Assembly (NCBI GenBank): GCA_963921215.1
Contig: OY992508.1
Coordinates: forward strand, 35,723,820 to 35,787,819
From: Scoparia ambigualis
Taxonomy: Eukaryota > Arthropoda > Insecta > Lepidoptera > Crambidae
Direction of reading: 5' to 3'
DNA length: 64,000 bases
Shown: positions 23,901 to 32,350 of the stretch, in pieces
Layout: each line of letters opens with the position of its first letter
Position numbering within the stretch: position 1 is the stretch's first letter
Made by a program: the position numbers and the translations under genes
Notes under the pieces: generated by a model
What the model was told of the DNA's origin: nothing
The model's database searches: none
The model's input: only the letters and a program-made list of their open reading frames with translations

Positions 23901-26900
23901 GTCGCGACACATATGGCCAAACACTTCGCGTTAGCGCGATACAATCATCGCGTTAACGCGCTAGTGTGCCGCGTAGTTTTTTTTGTTGTGGCCAAGCTTA
24001 GCGCGACAACGGAACACGAAGTTTTTTAGCGCGCATTGGAACAAGAATTTTAGCGCGCTAATGTGGCCGTAGCATTACAGCATAAACGTTGCAAATTTAG
24101 GTAATTTACGAGTAGAGACATAACAAGAAATAGTAGTGCAGTGTGAGACGTAAATCACAGTGCCTGCAGCATTCATTTCGTGTGACTAACTCAGTCTGGG
24201 TGTGTATTAATATTTCGTTAGAAGGAATCTGGGGAATACTGAAAGGGTTTTAAATACCAATTCCTATTAGTTTAAATTTTTTTTAACATGTAATGGGAAC
24301 CGCATCTGGGATCTCTGGGCCTACCACGAGGACCACAATAGGCGAAAGCAGTATGGGGATCAGTATAGCTCTACAACGTCCACAAAAAAAACTAACAAAT
24401 TAAAAGACATCTTTTCATAGTCAACTTAACATTTATGACAGATCTTTACCATGGATCTTATCTTATCTTAGTGGGGCCTGCCCTTGAAAAATGACTGCCG
24501 TTAGCTTGGCAATGTCTTTGAGGGAGCCCAAAAACCTTCTGGTTTCGTATAGGCCGATCCCAGGAGACACATTCTTTATCTGGCAAGAGTCAGTCACCAA
24601 TAAGTGCTGCATGGACTCAGTTTTCTCTCCACATGCCCTGCATAAGCTGTTTATTGCTAGTTACATTCTGTAGAGCATTTGTTAAAGGCCGACAGATAAC
24701 AGAAGGAGCTGTATGGTGGCGACTGGTGGCGGTTATTATAATAATACTACTAACTCATCTTTTTTTTTTTTCTACTAGGAGTAAGCCAAGGCCTTCATCT
24801 CACCTGATGGTAAGTGACGATAAAGCCGAAGGTGGAAGCGCGCTTCACCCGGAATCCTCCACCACTGCGGAACTGGCTATCTTATCTCAATCTAACGGCG
24901 GCGGCGCCAAGTATCTGTATGCTTATCTACCAATATACTATTGACAACGATAAATAAATAAATACGCAATAGAATCGACATGGAGGCATTTCCACTTGTC
25001 TAGGAAAGCTTGAGAGATAATAACACCCACCTGTCTTATAAAACTATATAATAATCTACACGCGTCTCAGTTCTTCTTTGAATTTCCACGGCAAAAGTTT
25101 GTGATCACAATAGTATATGGTAGTTAACTCGCGGCGATCACTTGGGAAGATGGTATGACCTGACCTATAAATGAGGAACACGAGAGCTCGACTCAAAGGC
25201 CCTGTCGCGTAGGCAGGCTGGATCGGAAGTGAATTGAATATGGCCGACTCGACACGACGGGATATTGGTTTACCCCCATAGGATCAAGGATAAAAATGAT
25301 GAGGGTAGAAGTTGGATTAGGGATGTAGCATCTGTACAAGTCTAAACCAATTGAAAGTGATGTGAAAATAATTGAATACGATGGATCTAAATCTGGGCCT
25401 GCTGAGCTTTCCCTCTCGCAGAATCACGTCGACATCTTTCCCCATCCCATTGAGATCTTTTGGGCATGTGCAACCTAATCTATCATAATAACATTTTCAA
25501 ACTTTCGTGGTCACTACAAATAATTTTTTAAAAGTTACCTACTCCGTGACCATGGTGCATGCAAATATATGCGCGCCAAAATATCGGGGACTCAAAATCA
25601 ACAACTCAAACATGGTAAAAAAAACCCGTTTTCTCCTAAAAATAGCTTATCTATCTTATCTTATCTCAGTGGGGCTTGAAGAGGCCTCTCTCGCAGCAGC
25701 ACGTCAACTCATCAGAATCTTTTGTGCAACCCCGTCCTATCACTCTGCTTCCTCAGCGAAAACGACTGCCATACGCTTGGCAATGTCCTTGAACCTATTC
25801 TAAAACCCACCTGTCGCTGAGCACGTTCCTGTCGTGGCCGGGCGGCGGCAGGCTGAGTTGGTAGGGCGTGTTGAAGTAGTGCTGCTGGTCGCGCGAACGG
25901 TGCACCACGCGCCCGCCGCGCACCACCATGTACCCGCTGTCGCCGATGTTGGCCGCGCGCATCACGCTCTCGCTGCGGTCCAGTATCATTACACACGCAG
26001 TGCTGCTACCTGAAAAATGGAGTAGACGATAAAAGGTTGTTGAGAGAAGAAAACTGTATACAGACCAGACTCGTAGGCATAACAAGAATAGTTAATTAAA
26101 AAAAACCAGACGGTTGTTGATAGGAAAAAACCTTTTACTGACTAGACTTGTAGGAGTAGTGTACAACAAGGTCGACAAGTTATGAGCTAAAGTCTCGGAT
26201 GTCCTTACAGATTACGTCCACAATTATCTCAACTGCCTGTCAGTTTTAGATTAGCAATAATATTTTTAAAGTCTCTGTCTTCAGCCTATTTCATTGCACC
26301 ACCTCATCTAATGAGCGTCAACCCTACTTTAGTACTAAAAAATCAAGGTTATTGTTAAATAATATACCATACCTAGTATTGGCTTCTTGTGTTCTAGCAG
26401 TTCGTAATATGATTTTGCTAGTAAATCACCAGGTTCTGATAATTTGAAATGACCCATTTGAACTAGTCTCTCGCATGTCCTCATGAGATACGAGGAGAAT
26501 TCGCCCGGATCAATGCCGTACGCACGCCAGCCTCCCACACCATCAGCGACTCCTGATCAAATCAAACAATAATATAATATTAGTTCTCTTCTTAATATTG
26601 GGACTTAAATACTATATTGTTATTATTTTGGCTATTAGCTTCATCTTCAGAGACTAATGGTAAACAGAGAAGCACAGAATGCAGTGTATATCATGGACTT
26701 TTAGCAAATGGACACTGTGGAGCATTAAAAGCATTTTGTGAGTCCAATACTTAAATCATGTGTTAAGTACTGTTTACATGTAGTATAATAAATTGGTACC
26801 TATAATTAAAAAACATTCAGTCGAATTGAGAACCTCCTCCTTTTTTTAAAGCGGGTAATAATGGTGTGACCATGTTAGGCCTCAAGGACCACCATTGTAC

Positions 26901-28696
26901 TCGAACTTTTAATAATGGTGTGACCATGTTAGGCCTCAAGGACCACCATTGTACTCAAACTTTTAAATGTGCTTGCTGTTTTTTTAAGTTTATGTTAATT
27001 AGAGCAGCAAACAATAAATAAAAGTAGGTAACTTAATCTTTTAGCAGTAAGTAAGTAACTAAAAGAAATTATGAAACTGTCATGTGGATACCATCATAAA
27101 CTGTAATAGTACATTATGATATAAGTGCGGTAAGATGAAAATTACAGCCGAGGCGATATTGCTAGCCCGAGCCGTAGGCGAGGGCTACATGAAAGCAGAG
27201 GCTGTAATTATCAAAGCGCACGTATGCCATACGACGTTTTATAACATATTTGCGAGGAAAACACATTTTCCGAAAATGACTGCGTTTTTTGTTGTTTTAC
27301 TAGTGCATGAATCTTTGGTAAGCCAACATATATTTTTCTTTGTCCAACAGCATAGAGCGTAGATGGGCTCATCAAAATAATACCACCAAGGTCACCAACC
27401 CCTCTCTTCCCTTGGGTGTCGTAAAAGGCGACTAACGGACTAAAGACTGCACATACACCCAACAGCATAGAGCGGCGATGGGCTCATCCAAATAATACTA
27501 CCAACCCCTTTCTTCCCTTGGTTGTCGTAAAAGGCGACTAACGGACTAAAGACTGCATATACATCCAACAGCATAGATCGGCGATAAGCTCATTAAAATA
27601 ATACTACAAACTTCTCTCTTCCCTTCGGTGTCGTAAAAGGCGACTAACAAACTAAAGACTGCACATACATCCAACAGCATAGAGCGGCGATGGGGTCATC
27701 AAAATAATACTACCAACCCCTCTCTTCCCTTGGGTGTCGTAAAAGCTACTATAGGCCTCTATGTTGTCCATAGATTCAAATGATTACTAATTTTTAAATT
27801 ACATTACCGCACTAGTGCGAAACTTATTACATTACGATACTGAAATCGCTGTAATAAAAGCTTCTTTACGAGCAAATGTGTTATAAAAGAAATTATGAAA
27901 CTGTCATGTGGATACCATCATAAACTGTAAATATTTTTATTACATTATTAGATTGAGAAGTGCCACAGAACTCTTTATATTTCATCTTGCCTTGGATAAC
28001 CATTTCAGATGATACACAATTCATCACATTTACCAACAATGACATGTGCAGTAATGATAATTTATGGAATTATAGTTTTTTCATTAATGGGGTTCAAAGA
28101 AGTGTTGGTAAATAATTCTAAGTATGAATACTACATTTTTTTAATACTTTTTACTCTATATAAATATGTATCAAACAGTGTTTTGGTACTGACTTAATGT
28201 TACTCTGGTTTACTACAAGAACATCAATGTAGGTATTAATTTGATATTTTAATTATATTTGTCCAAAAACTATAAATGTAAAAGATTTATTTTAGGTAGT
28301 AAATAATTTAACACAAAACTAAAAATTACAAGTTGTTTGTGTTCATAGCTAGATAGGAAGTGATACTAAAACAAACAAAAGAAGCATCCTCAGGGACTGC
28401 AGAGGACTGTTACATAATGCTGGAAGGTAAAGGTTAAAATGTATAAATAGAAAGAACCATAACTCACCAATAACATCCGCATTGTTGAAATTAGTGGAAA
28501 ACCATGCGTCGTCTCCAAATTGACCTTTATGTGTTCTTCCATTTGCAATGTCTTTAGGAAAACCACATACTACTGAAACTAAATATGGATGTTTTTTATT
28601 TGAAACATTTAATTCAGCAGCACTTGAGAGACTCGAAAGCCCATTTCTTAGCGCACGTGATAGCACTCTGCCAGTCCAAAAAATAGACTGCATCAT
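14983..28696 (-). CDS. PPTC7: PPTC7-type mitochondrial PP2C phosphatase, 5 exons
   Basis: Exons in transcript order are 28468-28696, 26373-26552, 25811-26009, 17075-17334 and 14983-15032. All junctions are GT-AG and in phase, giving 305 aa (human PPTC7 is 304). PP2C metal and core motifs appear in order: FGDDAWF (exon 1), GVADGVGGW (1-2 junction), NIGDSGYMVVRGG (exon 3), VATDGVFDN (exon 4) and GGKPDDITVLL (exon 5). PPTC7 is a Mn/Mg-dependent serine/threonine phosphatase of the mitochondrion and outer membrane, linked to coenzyme Q biosynthesis and mitophagy-receptor turnover. The basic, hydrophobic N-terminus (FWTGRVLSRALRNGL) fits mitochondrial targeting. Two adjacent ATGs (28696, 28693) could start it. 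Intron 3 is 8.5 kb. Exon 4 is very GC-rich compared with its surroundings, and decayed partial copies of it lie in intron 4. Confidence 0.93.
15137..16365. repeat. Long inverted repeat in PPTC7 intron 4
   Basis: Arms 15137-15631 and 15906-16365 are near-identical reverse complements (landmarks: CAAGGTTATAGGAATACAAT, AACAGGCGCTGGCGG, CAGCCATTCTGACG). The left arm has ~35 extra bases (TATATTTGCTTATAATGATG region). The spacer is ~275 bp. Transcribed as intron RNA this would fold into a ~460-bp duplex. It is probably a foldback-type transposon; no target duplication was identified. Confidence 0.85.
16532..17040 (-). pseudogene. Four broken tandem copies of PPTC7 exon 4
   Basis: Pieces of the 3' half of exon 4 (17075-17334) recur at about 16532-16662 (A), 16677-16725 (B), 16754-16896 (C) and 16897-17040 (D, most degraded). 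C is closest: it still encodes RLQAVANSIVWMARNLSFDGCY and MSPFAKSAR, but has a TAG in place of the glutamine codon of ARQNG. A keeps FDGLYVSPF and LQNGIDAI. Donor sites differ: A retains GTGAGT after a changed last exon base, B has lost GT, and C has GTCAGT. Copies A-C share a GACGGTRTACT stretch in their intronic flank that the real exon lacks, so they multiplied from one another. They look non-functional. Confidence 0.8.
17760..17955 (-). mobile_element. tRNA-derived SINE-like fragment
   Basis: On the minus strand the segment has a tRNA-like head with GGAAGAGC and a polymerase III B box (GTGGGTTCGAGTCTCGC), followed by non-tRNA sequence. Pairing of the acceptor and anticodon stems is poor, so it is not a tRNA gene. 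Confidence 0.6.
18605..18760 (+). mobile_element. RTE-like LINE, 3' coding remnant
   Basis: One frame reads WAGHVVRRGGGTWNKALM, then after a stop WPSTDKRRGAKEFQERDR, matching the GHV.R...W....L.W.P pattern at the C-terminus of RTE/BovB-type reverse transcriptases. Only ~150 bp remain. Confidence 0.6.
18765..19290 (+). repeat. Dispersed repeat (CTTGGGTGTCGTAAAAGG family), two pieces
   Basis: The head piece (18770-18870: CCCTTGGGTGTCGTAAAAGG, then ACTAAAGG...) and the tail piece (19080-19290: AAGCGGCGCGGCGA, GACTAAGGCAGTGGACTGG, CCTTTGGATAGTCGG) belong to one family that recurs at 23625, 27344, 40940, 41340 and 63540. It is non-coding; the class is unknown to me. Confidence 0.7.
19353..19404. 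repeat. Perfect 24-bp-stem hairpin
   Basis: Arms 19353-19376 and 19381-19404 are exact complements around the 4-base loop CGTT (arm begins ATTGCTTGGCAGGCGTTTCC). It lies in intron 3 of PPTC7 directly after the dispersed repeat at 19080-19290. Confidence 0.95.
19918..20535 (+). mobile_element. Non-LTR retrotransposon 3' end
   Basis: A frame encoding SSVLGYGLLLWGNS...AFRAQKRCIRIL shifts near 20070 into YLKEVCLFVHLNGNYFKNR...TVRHTRAQYRNLL...FNVCTTIYNNLP...FKNKLTKWLQANCFYS and a stop at 20412. This is the region after the RT palm in Jockey/CR1-type LINEs. It ends in CAAATAAAGACATCTTTATC, a typical LINE 3' end. It is 5' truncated and frameshifted. Confidence 0.8.
21895..22620 (-). mobile_element. 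Jockey-like LINE 3' end
   Basis: The minus-strand frame at 22527-22090 reads MEYCSHLWDGSAKYLLDALHRLQGRA (cut here), then SVFYRDYYGECSEELFDLIPP and KLWNSLPAHVFP, the classic C-terminal RT region of insect Jockey-type LINEs. The stop is followed by a ~190-bp 3' untranslated part. It is truncated on the 5' side near 22620. Confidence 0.85.
23625..23843 (+). repeat. Dispersed repeat family, near-full copy
   Basis: The order of landmarks CCCTTGGGTGTCGTAAAAGG, CGACTAACGGACTAAAG, ACAGCATAGAGCGGCGATG, GAGGACTGCTTTTGCGGTCC and AACAGTCGTGATTATATGTA is the same as in the copy at 63540-63765. It seems to define the full ~220-bp unit. Confidence 0.75.
23857..24077. mobile_element. 221-bp GCGC-rich MITE
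   Basis: The ends TAATGCTGGGGCCACATTAG and its near-complement (CTAATGTGGCCGTAGCATTA) form ~27-bp TIRs. The interior is packed with AGCGCG/CGCGCT motifs in both orientations (at least eight). It is non-coding and adjoins the dispersed repeat on its left. Confidence 0.8.
24462..24672 (-). mobile_element. LINE 3' end with GATAA tail
   Basis: Minus-strand translation reads LCRACGEKTESMQHLL, a cysteine/histidine knuckle at the end of R1/CR1-like LINE polyproteins, followed by FLGSLKDIAKL and a stop. It ends in GATAAGATAAGAT. A second copy of the 3' end is at 25640-25803 and a degraded one around 25385-25480. Confidence 0.65.
24753..24905 (-). mobile_element. SINE 3' part (CACCTGATGGTAAGTGA family)
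   Basis: The segment matches 29878-30010 (CACCTGATGGTAAGTGAYGATAA, GCCGAAGGTGGAAGCGCGC), which is the body of a tRNA-derived SINE. The poly-T on the left is its A tail on the minus strand; the tRNA head is missing. Confidence 0.75.
25640..25803 (-). mobile_element. LINE 3' end adjoining PPTC7 exon 3
   Basis: Same family as 24462-24672: TTGGCAATGTCCTTGA and TATCTTATCTTATCTCAGTGGGGC are shared. It stops only a few bases from the splice donor of PPTC7 exon 3 (donor at 25805-25810). Confidence 0.65.
26856..26963. repeat. 54-bp tandem repeat, two copies
   Basis: The unit TAATAATGGTGTGACCATGT...GGACCACCATTGTACTC occurs twice head to tail, with one difference (TCGAAC versus TCAAAC). Each unit starts and ends with complementary AATGGTG/CACCATT. 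It lies in PPTC7 intron 1. Confidence 0.9.
27061..27930. repeat. 46-bp direct repeats around a tandem array
   Basis: An identical ~46-bp segment (AGAAATTATGAAACTGTCATG...) is at 27061-27106 and 27885-27930. Between them lie an AGCCGAGGCG / GCCGTAGGCGAGGGC motif, the tandem array at 27344-27747, and ATTACCGCACTAGTGCG. All of this is inside PPTC7 intron 1. Confidence 0.85.
27344..27747 (+). repeat. Four tandem copies of dispersed-repeat unit
   Basis: CCAACAGCATAGA starts a unit at 27344, 27459, 27565 and 27671, with periods of 115, 106 and 106 bp. Each unit carries CGTAAAAGGCGACTAAC and ACTAAAGACTGCA. The array is truncated in its last unit. Confidence 0.85.
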
Positions 28697-29267
28697 TCAT
28701 AAATGGTTTGCACTTTGACACCAGCCATCCATTCACAAGTGAATAACTAATACAATTGACACCATAGTCGGTAAAAACATTATACAATAATCACAAGTCA
28801 CACCATCAACTAAATTCTATTTAACTGACTACACATACACACGCAACACACATCAAAGTATATTTTATTTTCATTTGCGATCTCGTGACTCTCGTGACGG
28901 ATTGTGTGTAGCGAGCAGTGTTACCAACTCTAAATTTTGAATTCCGCTTAGTATATCAGTGTAGGTACAAAAATTCGTCAGAATTCGGCATTGTCACAGA
29001 TTTTTTCGTTCCCGTTAAGTCTTAAAGTTTAAACAACTCTAAGATCCAAAAATAATCACGCCTATTACGGATTCAGGGAACTTTCCTAATTCATTAAAGC
29101 TTTTAACGACTACGTTACAAATTAAAACTTAATTATTTAGGGAATTTCATAGAGTTTCTTAGTACCTACATAGTTTAACGCATCTGCTTTTTTACCCTTA
29201 GAGCATTGTGTTTTTACCCCTTGAATCTCCGATCATCATTGAAACCATTTTCACTCGATCCCAATTA
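28697..29267. promoter_or_regulatory. PPTC7 upstream region
   Basis: Sequence just upstream of the PPTC7 start; 28697-28930 probably holds the 5' UTR and promoter. No TATA box or initiator stands out. AT-rich sequence follows. Confidence 0.35.
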
Positions 29268-30527
29268 GTGATGCGAAATTCCCGAGTATGTTCTTTCAGT
29301 GAGAACTTTGCTGATAAGTTCTCGAGAATATTCTTTTGGAAGAGAATTTAAAAGAATTTATAAATTTGATGACTATCTCAATAATCTGATTGAATTAATA
29401 AAACTGCTATTGTATTTCTGCTTTATTTATAAATATTTCACACAGAAAATTTAAATTAATGTCTTTCCTGAAGTTAAATTCTTCTAAGCGAGAATATTCT
29501 CGAAAATATTTCGAAGAAAATTCTCGTAAGCTCTTTTTAAATTTCTTGCAAAGTTTAATAATTCATTTTGGCGATAAAATAGACACATCAGTATTTTCAA
29601 ACAATCAGCTTTAATAAAGATCTCAAAGTTTAACAACTCTAAATAATTCAAATTCTTCAAAATCAACATGAAAAATACTAATCATGACAAGAAATTTTAA
29701 TAAGTAACATGTAAGTAATCTGAAATACGAAAAACAGTAGACGCCAGGGAAGCAACTGATGTAAACAAAATGGCGGCGGTGCGTAGCTAGCGGACCGGGG
29801 TGCGGGGAGGGTGCGCCGACATGCTACGCTACTAGCGCGACTAAACAAAACGTTTGTTTTTTTTATTATTCTACAACGGGTAAACGCTTGGCCTTCAACT
29901 CACCTGATGGTAAGTGATGATAAGGCCGAAGGTGGAAGCGCGCTTCACCCGAATCCTCAATCACTGAGGAACTGGCTATCGTATCTCAAACTGTCTGACC
30001 ACAACAATGCATTGCAATGGAATAAACATCGTTGTTACGGCGACAGACTTAGATAAGATAGTGGTAGCTAGCCAGGCGGACTTAACAGCCCTACCACCAA
30101 ACAAACCGAGCGCACAAAAAGGTACGCCCCGCTGGGAATCGAACCCGGGACCTCTGGGTCTGAAACCGGTGGCTTAGTCACTAGACCACAGAGGCGGTAC
30201 ATAAAAAATATTGCGATGGAAACTTAAAATCAATTTTTACTTGCAAGGTTATCGGCAAAAACGATGGTGCTGTGATAATTATTAGCATTATTAGCTAAAT
30301 AAACTGAGATACCTAATTATTTTATACCATACTGCCATCGTAGTTCAAAACCTCTAAAAGAATACATATTTTTTCCTAAAAATAAGTAAATCTTCATCCA
30401 ATTTGAAATTCTTTCAAATTCTCCTTGATCTGAGAATATTCTCATATATAAGAAAAAATCTATATATATACCGATTGAGGAATATTGTCACTTGGAGAAT
30501 TTTCTCGCGACGCGACCCATCACTAAT
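29268..30527. mobile_element. Possible TIR element rich in GAGAATATTCTC
   Basis: The ends TTAGTGATGCG (29266) and CCATCACTAA (complement TTAGTGATGGG) are inverse copies over ~10 bp, as in some hAT-like elements. Both subterminal regions carry the palindrome GAGAATATTCTC (29490-29501, 30432-30443) and variants (29318-29337, 30495-30512). A SINE interrupts it. No transposase frame and no convincing target duplication were found. Confidence 0.45.
29848..30197 (-). mobile_element. tRNA-derived SINE, near full length
   Basis: On the minus strand the head reads CCGCCTCTGTGGTCTAGTGA (A box TGGTCTAGTGAC) and continues to a perfect B box GGTTCGATTCC near 30125. Then comes a ~220-bp body ending in the CACCTGATGG block and an A-rich tail (29850-29865). 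The internal promoter is conserved. Related partial copy at 24753-24905. Confidence 0.85.
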
Positions 30528-32350
30528 CAAAATCCGCCAGAATCGCCAGATCTGACGGGAAATCCGTCAAACTGGCAACACTGAGGAGTGGTGGGAGTGT
30601 GGGACTAAATAGAGTTTTGTTACAAATTACAATTGATTTATTCAATTGCTCCATTTGTTTAACAGCAGTAAAATCGTATTTGAAGATCAACACATCATCA
30701 AACAAATCATCAAATTACCTAACATAAATAAGTAATATAAACAATTTAATAAGTTGTTGTTGTTTACTTCATCTTTATGGTTCTCCTACGTAAAATATCG
30801 ACTCTTTATACTTTTACCTAACTGAATTTGATTATGGAAGAAATTTTACTTCTGTGTATTTAAATATATAGGTAGTTGGAAAACCATGTAGTTTGTATAT
30901 ATTTGACTGTCAAATATTGTGATGACTTATGTCGTGATCGGCGACAGTGCCCAGTTTGTTATTGACGCTTTAGAACGTCTTTGGCGCCAATGGGTTAAAA
31001 TACGAACCTACAGCACGATTATTAATTTATTTTAATACAAAATGGATCTGTTTTTTTAACACTTGAACATAAAATACAAAGAACAACGCCCACGCACGGC
31101 CCATTCATTTGAAATCCTGATAATGAGTTAGCTTGTATAAAATGATCTTGGTAGGAAAATGTAATCTATTATATTACTGTTTATTGGTCTAAAGTCGGAT
31201 TTTTTATTAAAAGCCAGAGTTATGTATTATGTGAAAAATGTTTAAAAATAACAATTTTAAGTTTGCGGTCGGTCATTGCTTTTTTGAAGTTTTTGGGCAG
31301 TATATAATCAAAGCTAAACATGTTTATACCACTTTTGTTATTATTAATCATCCACAACACATATTATTTTATAAGCCAATAATCAAGACTATACATGAGT
31401 TTCATTAGAATGAAACTCATAAAAATAACGAATCGGACAACCACAGACAACAGTTACAGTTATAGCCGTTCAATCAACTCATCCTGATGAACTAACCACT
31501 CAAGCGGCCAAATATGGTCGCACCTAAAAACTCGCTATTCCGTCAGACCCCAAGCAGCCATATATGGCCGCGCTCTCCACTTGACTTTGTACCGTGTTAC
31601 GATACAGTTAGAGACTACTTTAGTATGAACAAGTTCGATTATTTCGGTTCTGTGGTACATGTTATGCTGCGTTCAATTTTCAAAAGTTTTTTTTAATATT
31701 ATTTCCATTTCCGCCAAATCGCACCTGCTGTCAAAATTTTTAGACATTTCGATTCCAAAACTGAGAGGCTATAGTGTAAATAATCCTTCATAACTCATTA
31801 GGCGTATTTAATTCCATGATAACAATTCTTAAAAAAGAGAACTAGAATATACAGGTTGTGGTTTTAAACAGTTGCCAAAGGGGTATGAGTAATTTGGGGG
31901 TCTTTTTTTTTGGCGATGTCGCTTCAAAAAAAATATTTCATGTTAAAGATCTTATCAAAATAAGCAAAAAATTATTTTACAGAGTAAGTCTATCATGGGC
32001 AGATTTTGAGCTATTTGTTATTAAAAAAAAAATATTTTATACAGTACCTATATAATGTTGTTCTTGTTTTTGTCACTCCAAATCGATTTATATAAAGTCA
32101 GGCGGGTGCGGGGTAGTCGGCGCCAGAGGGTAGTGTCGATGGGGGGGGGGGGAAGGGAGGGGGATTGTGGACCGGCGCGGGCGCTGACGTTGGCGTCACT
32201 CACAATCCTTCCGTAGTGTCGTGTGCGTGCGTATTTTGCTGCTTTCTAACTATCTTGATTCCCTAAAAACTTTTACCTTGGCGCGTTTATTTGTGATTGG
32301 TTGCTCTACGATTTGGCTGCTTTGATCGACTTGTTCTGAAAGCGTTTGAC
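30528..32350. other. Intergenic, no gene seen
   Basis: Short ORFs at 31514 and 31858 have no domain. A perfect 12-bp-stem palindrome (ATGAGTTTCATT, 31395-31420) and a G12 run at 32142-32153 are the only marked features. The last ~250 bp are GC-rich and may be the promoter of the downstream transposase gene. Confidence 0.5.

Larger units (their letters stand above)
17335..25810 (-). other. PPTC7 intron 3, repeat-filled
   Basis: This 8.5-kb intron holds SINE and LINE debris, a MITE, the dispersed repeat described at 18765, and a 52-bp hairpin, each listed separately. The remaining parts (about 17956-18600, 20540-21890, 22690-23620 and 24910-25640) show only AT-rich unique-looking sequence. A GC-rich patch at 22970-23050 is unexplained. 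Confidence 0.7.

Noticed and set aside
27344..27747. CRISPR-like array of direct repeats
   Set aside because: Units are 106-115 bp with no unique spacers, in an animal intron, and belong to a dispersed repeat.
30120..30197. A tRNA gene on the minus strand
   Set aside because: A and B boxes are good but the cloverleaf is embedded in a longer repeat with SINE body and A tail.
32142..32153. G12 run as a regulatory G-quadruplex
   Set aside because: A single homopolymer run in low-complexity sequence; cannot be told from slippage.
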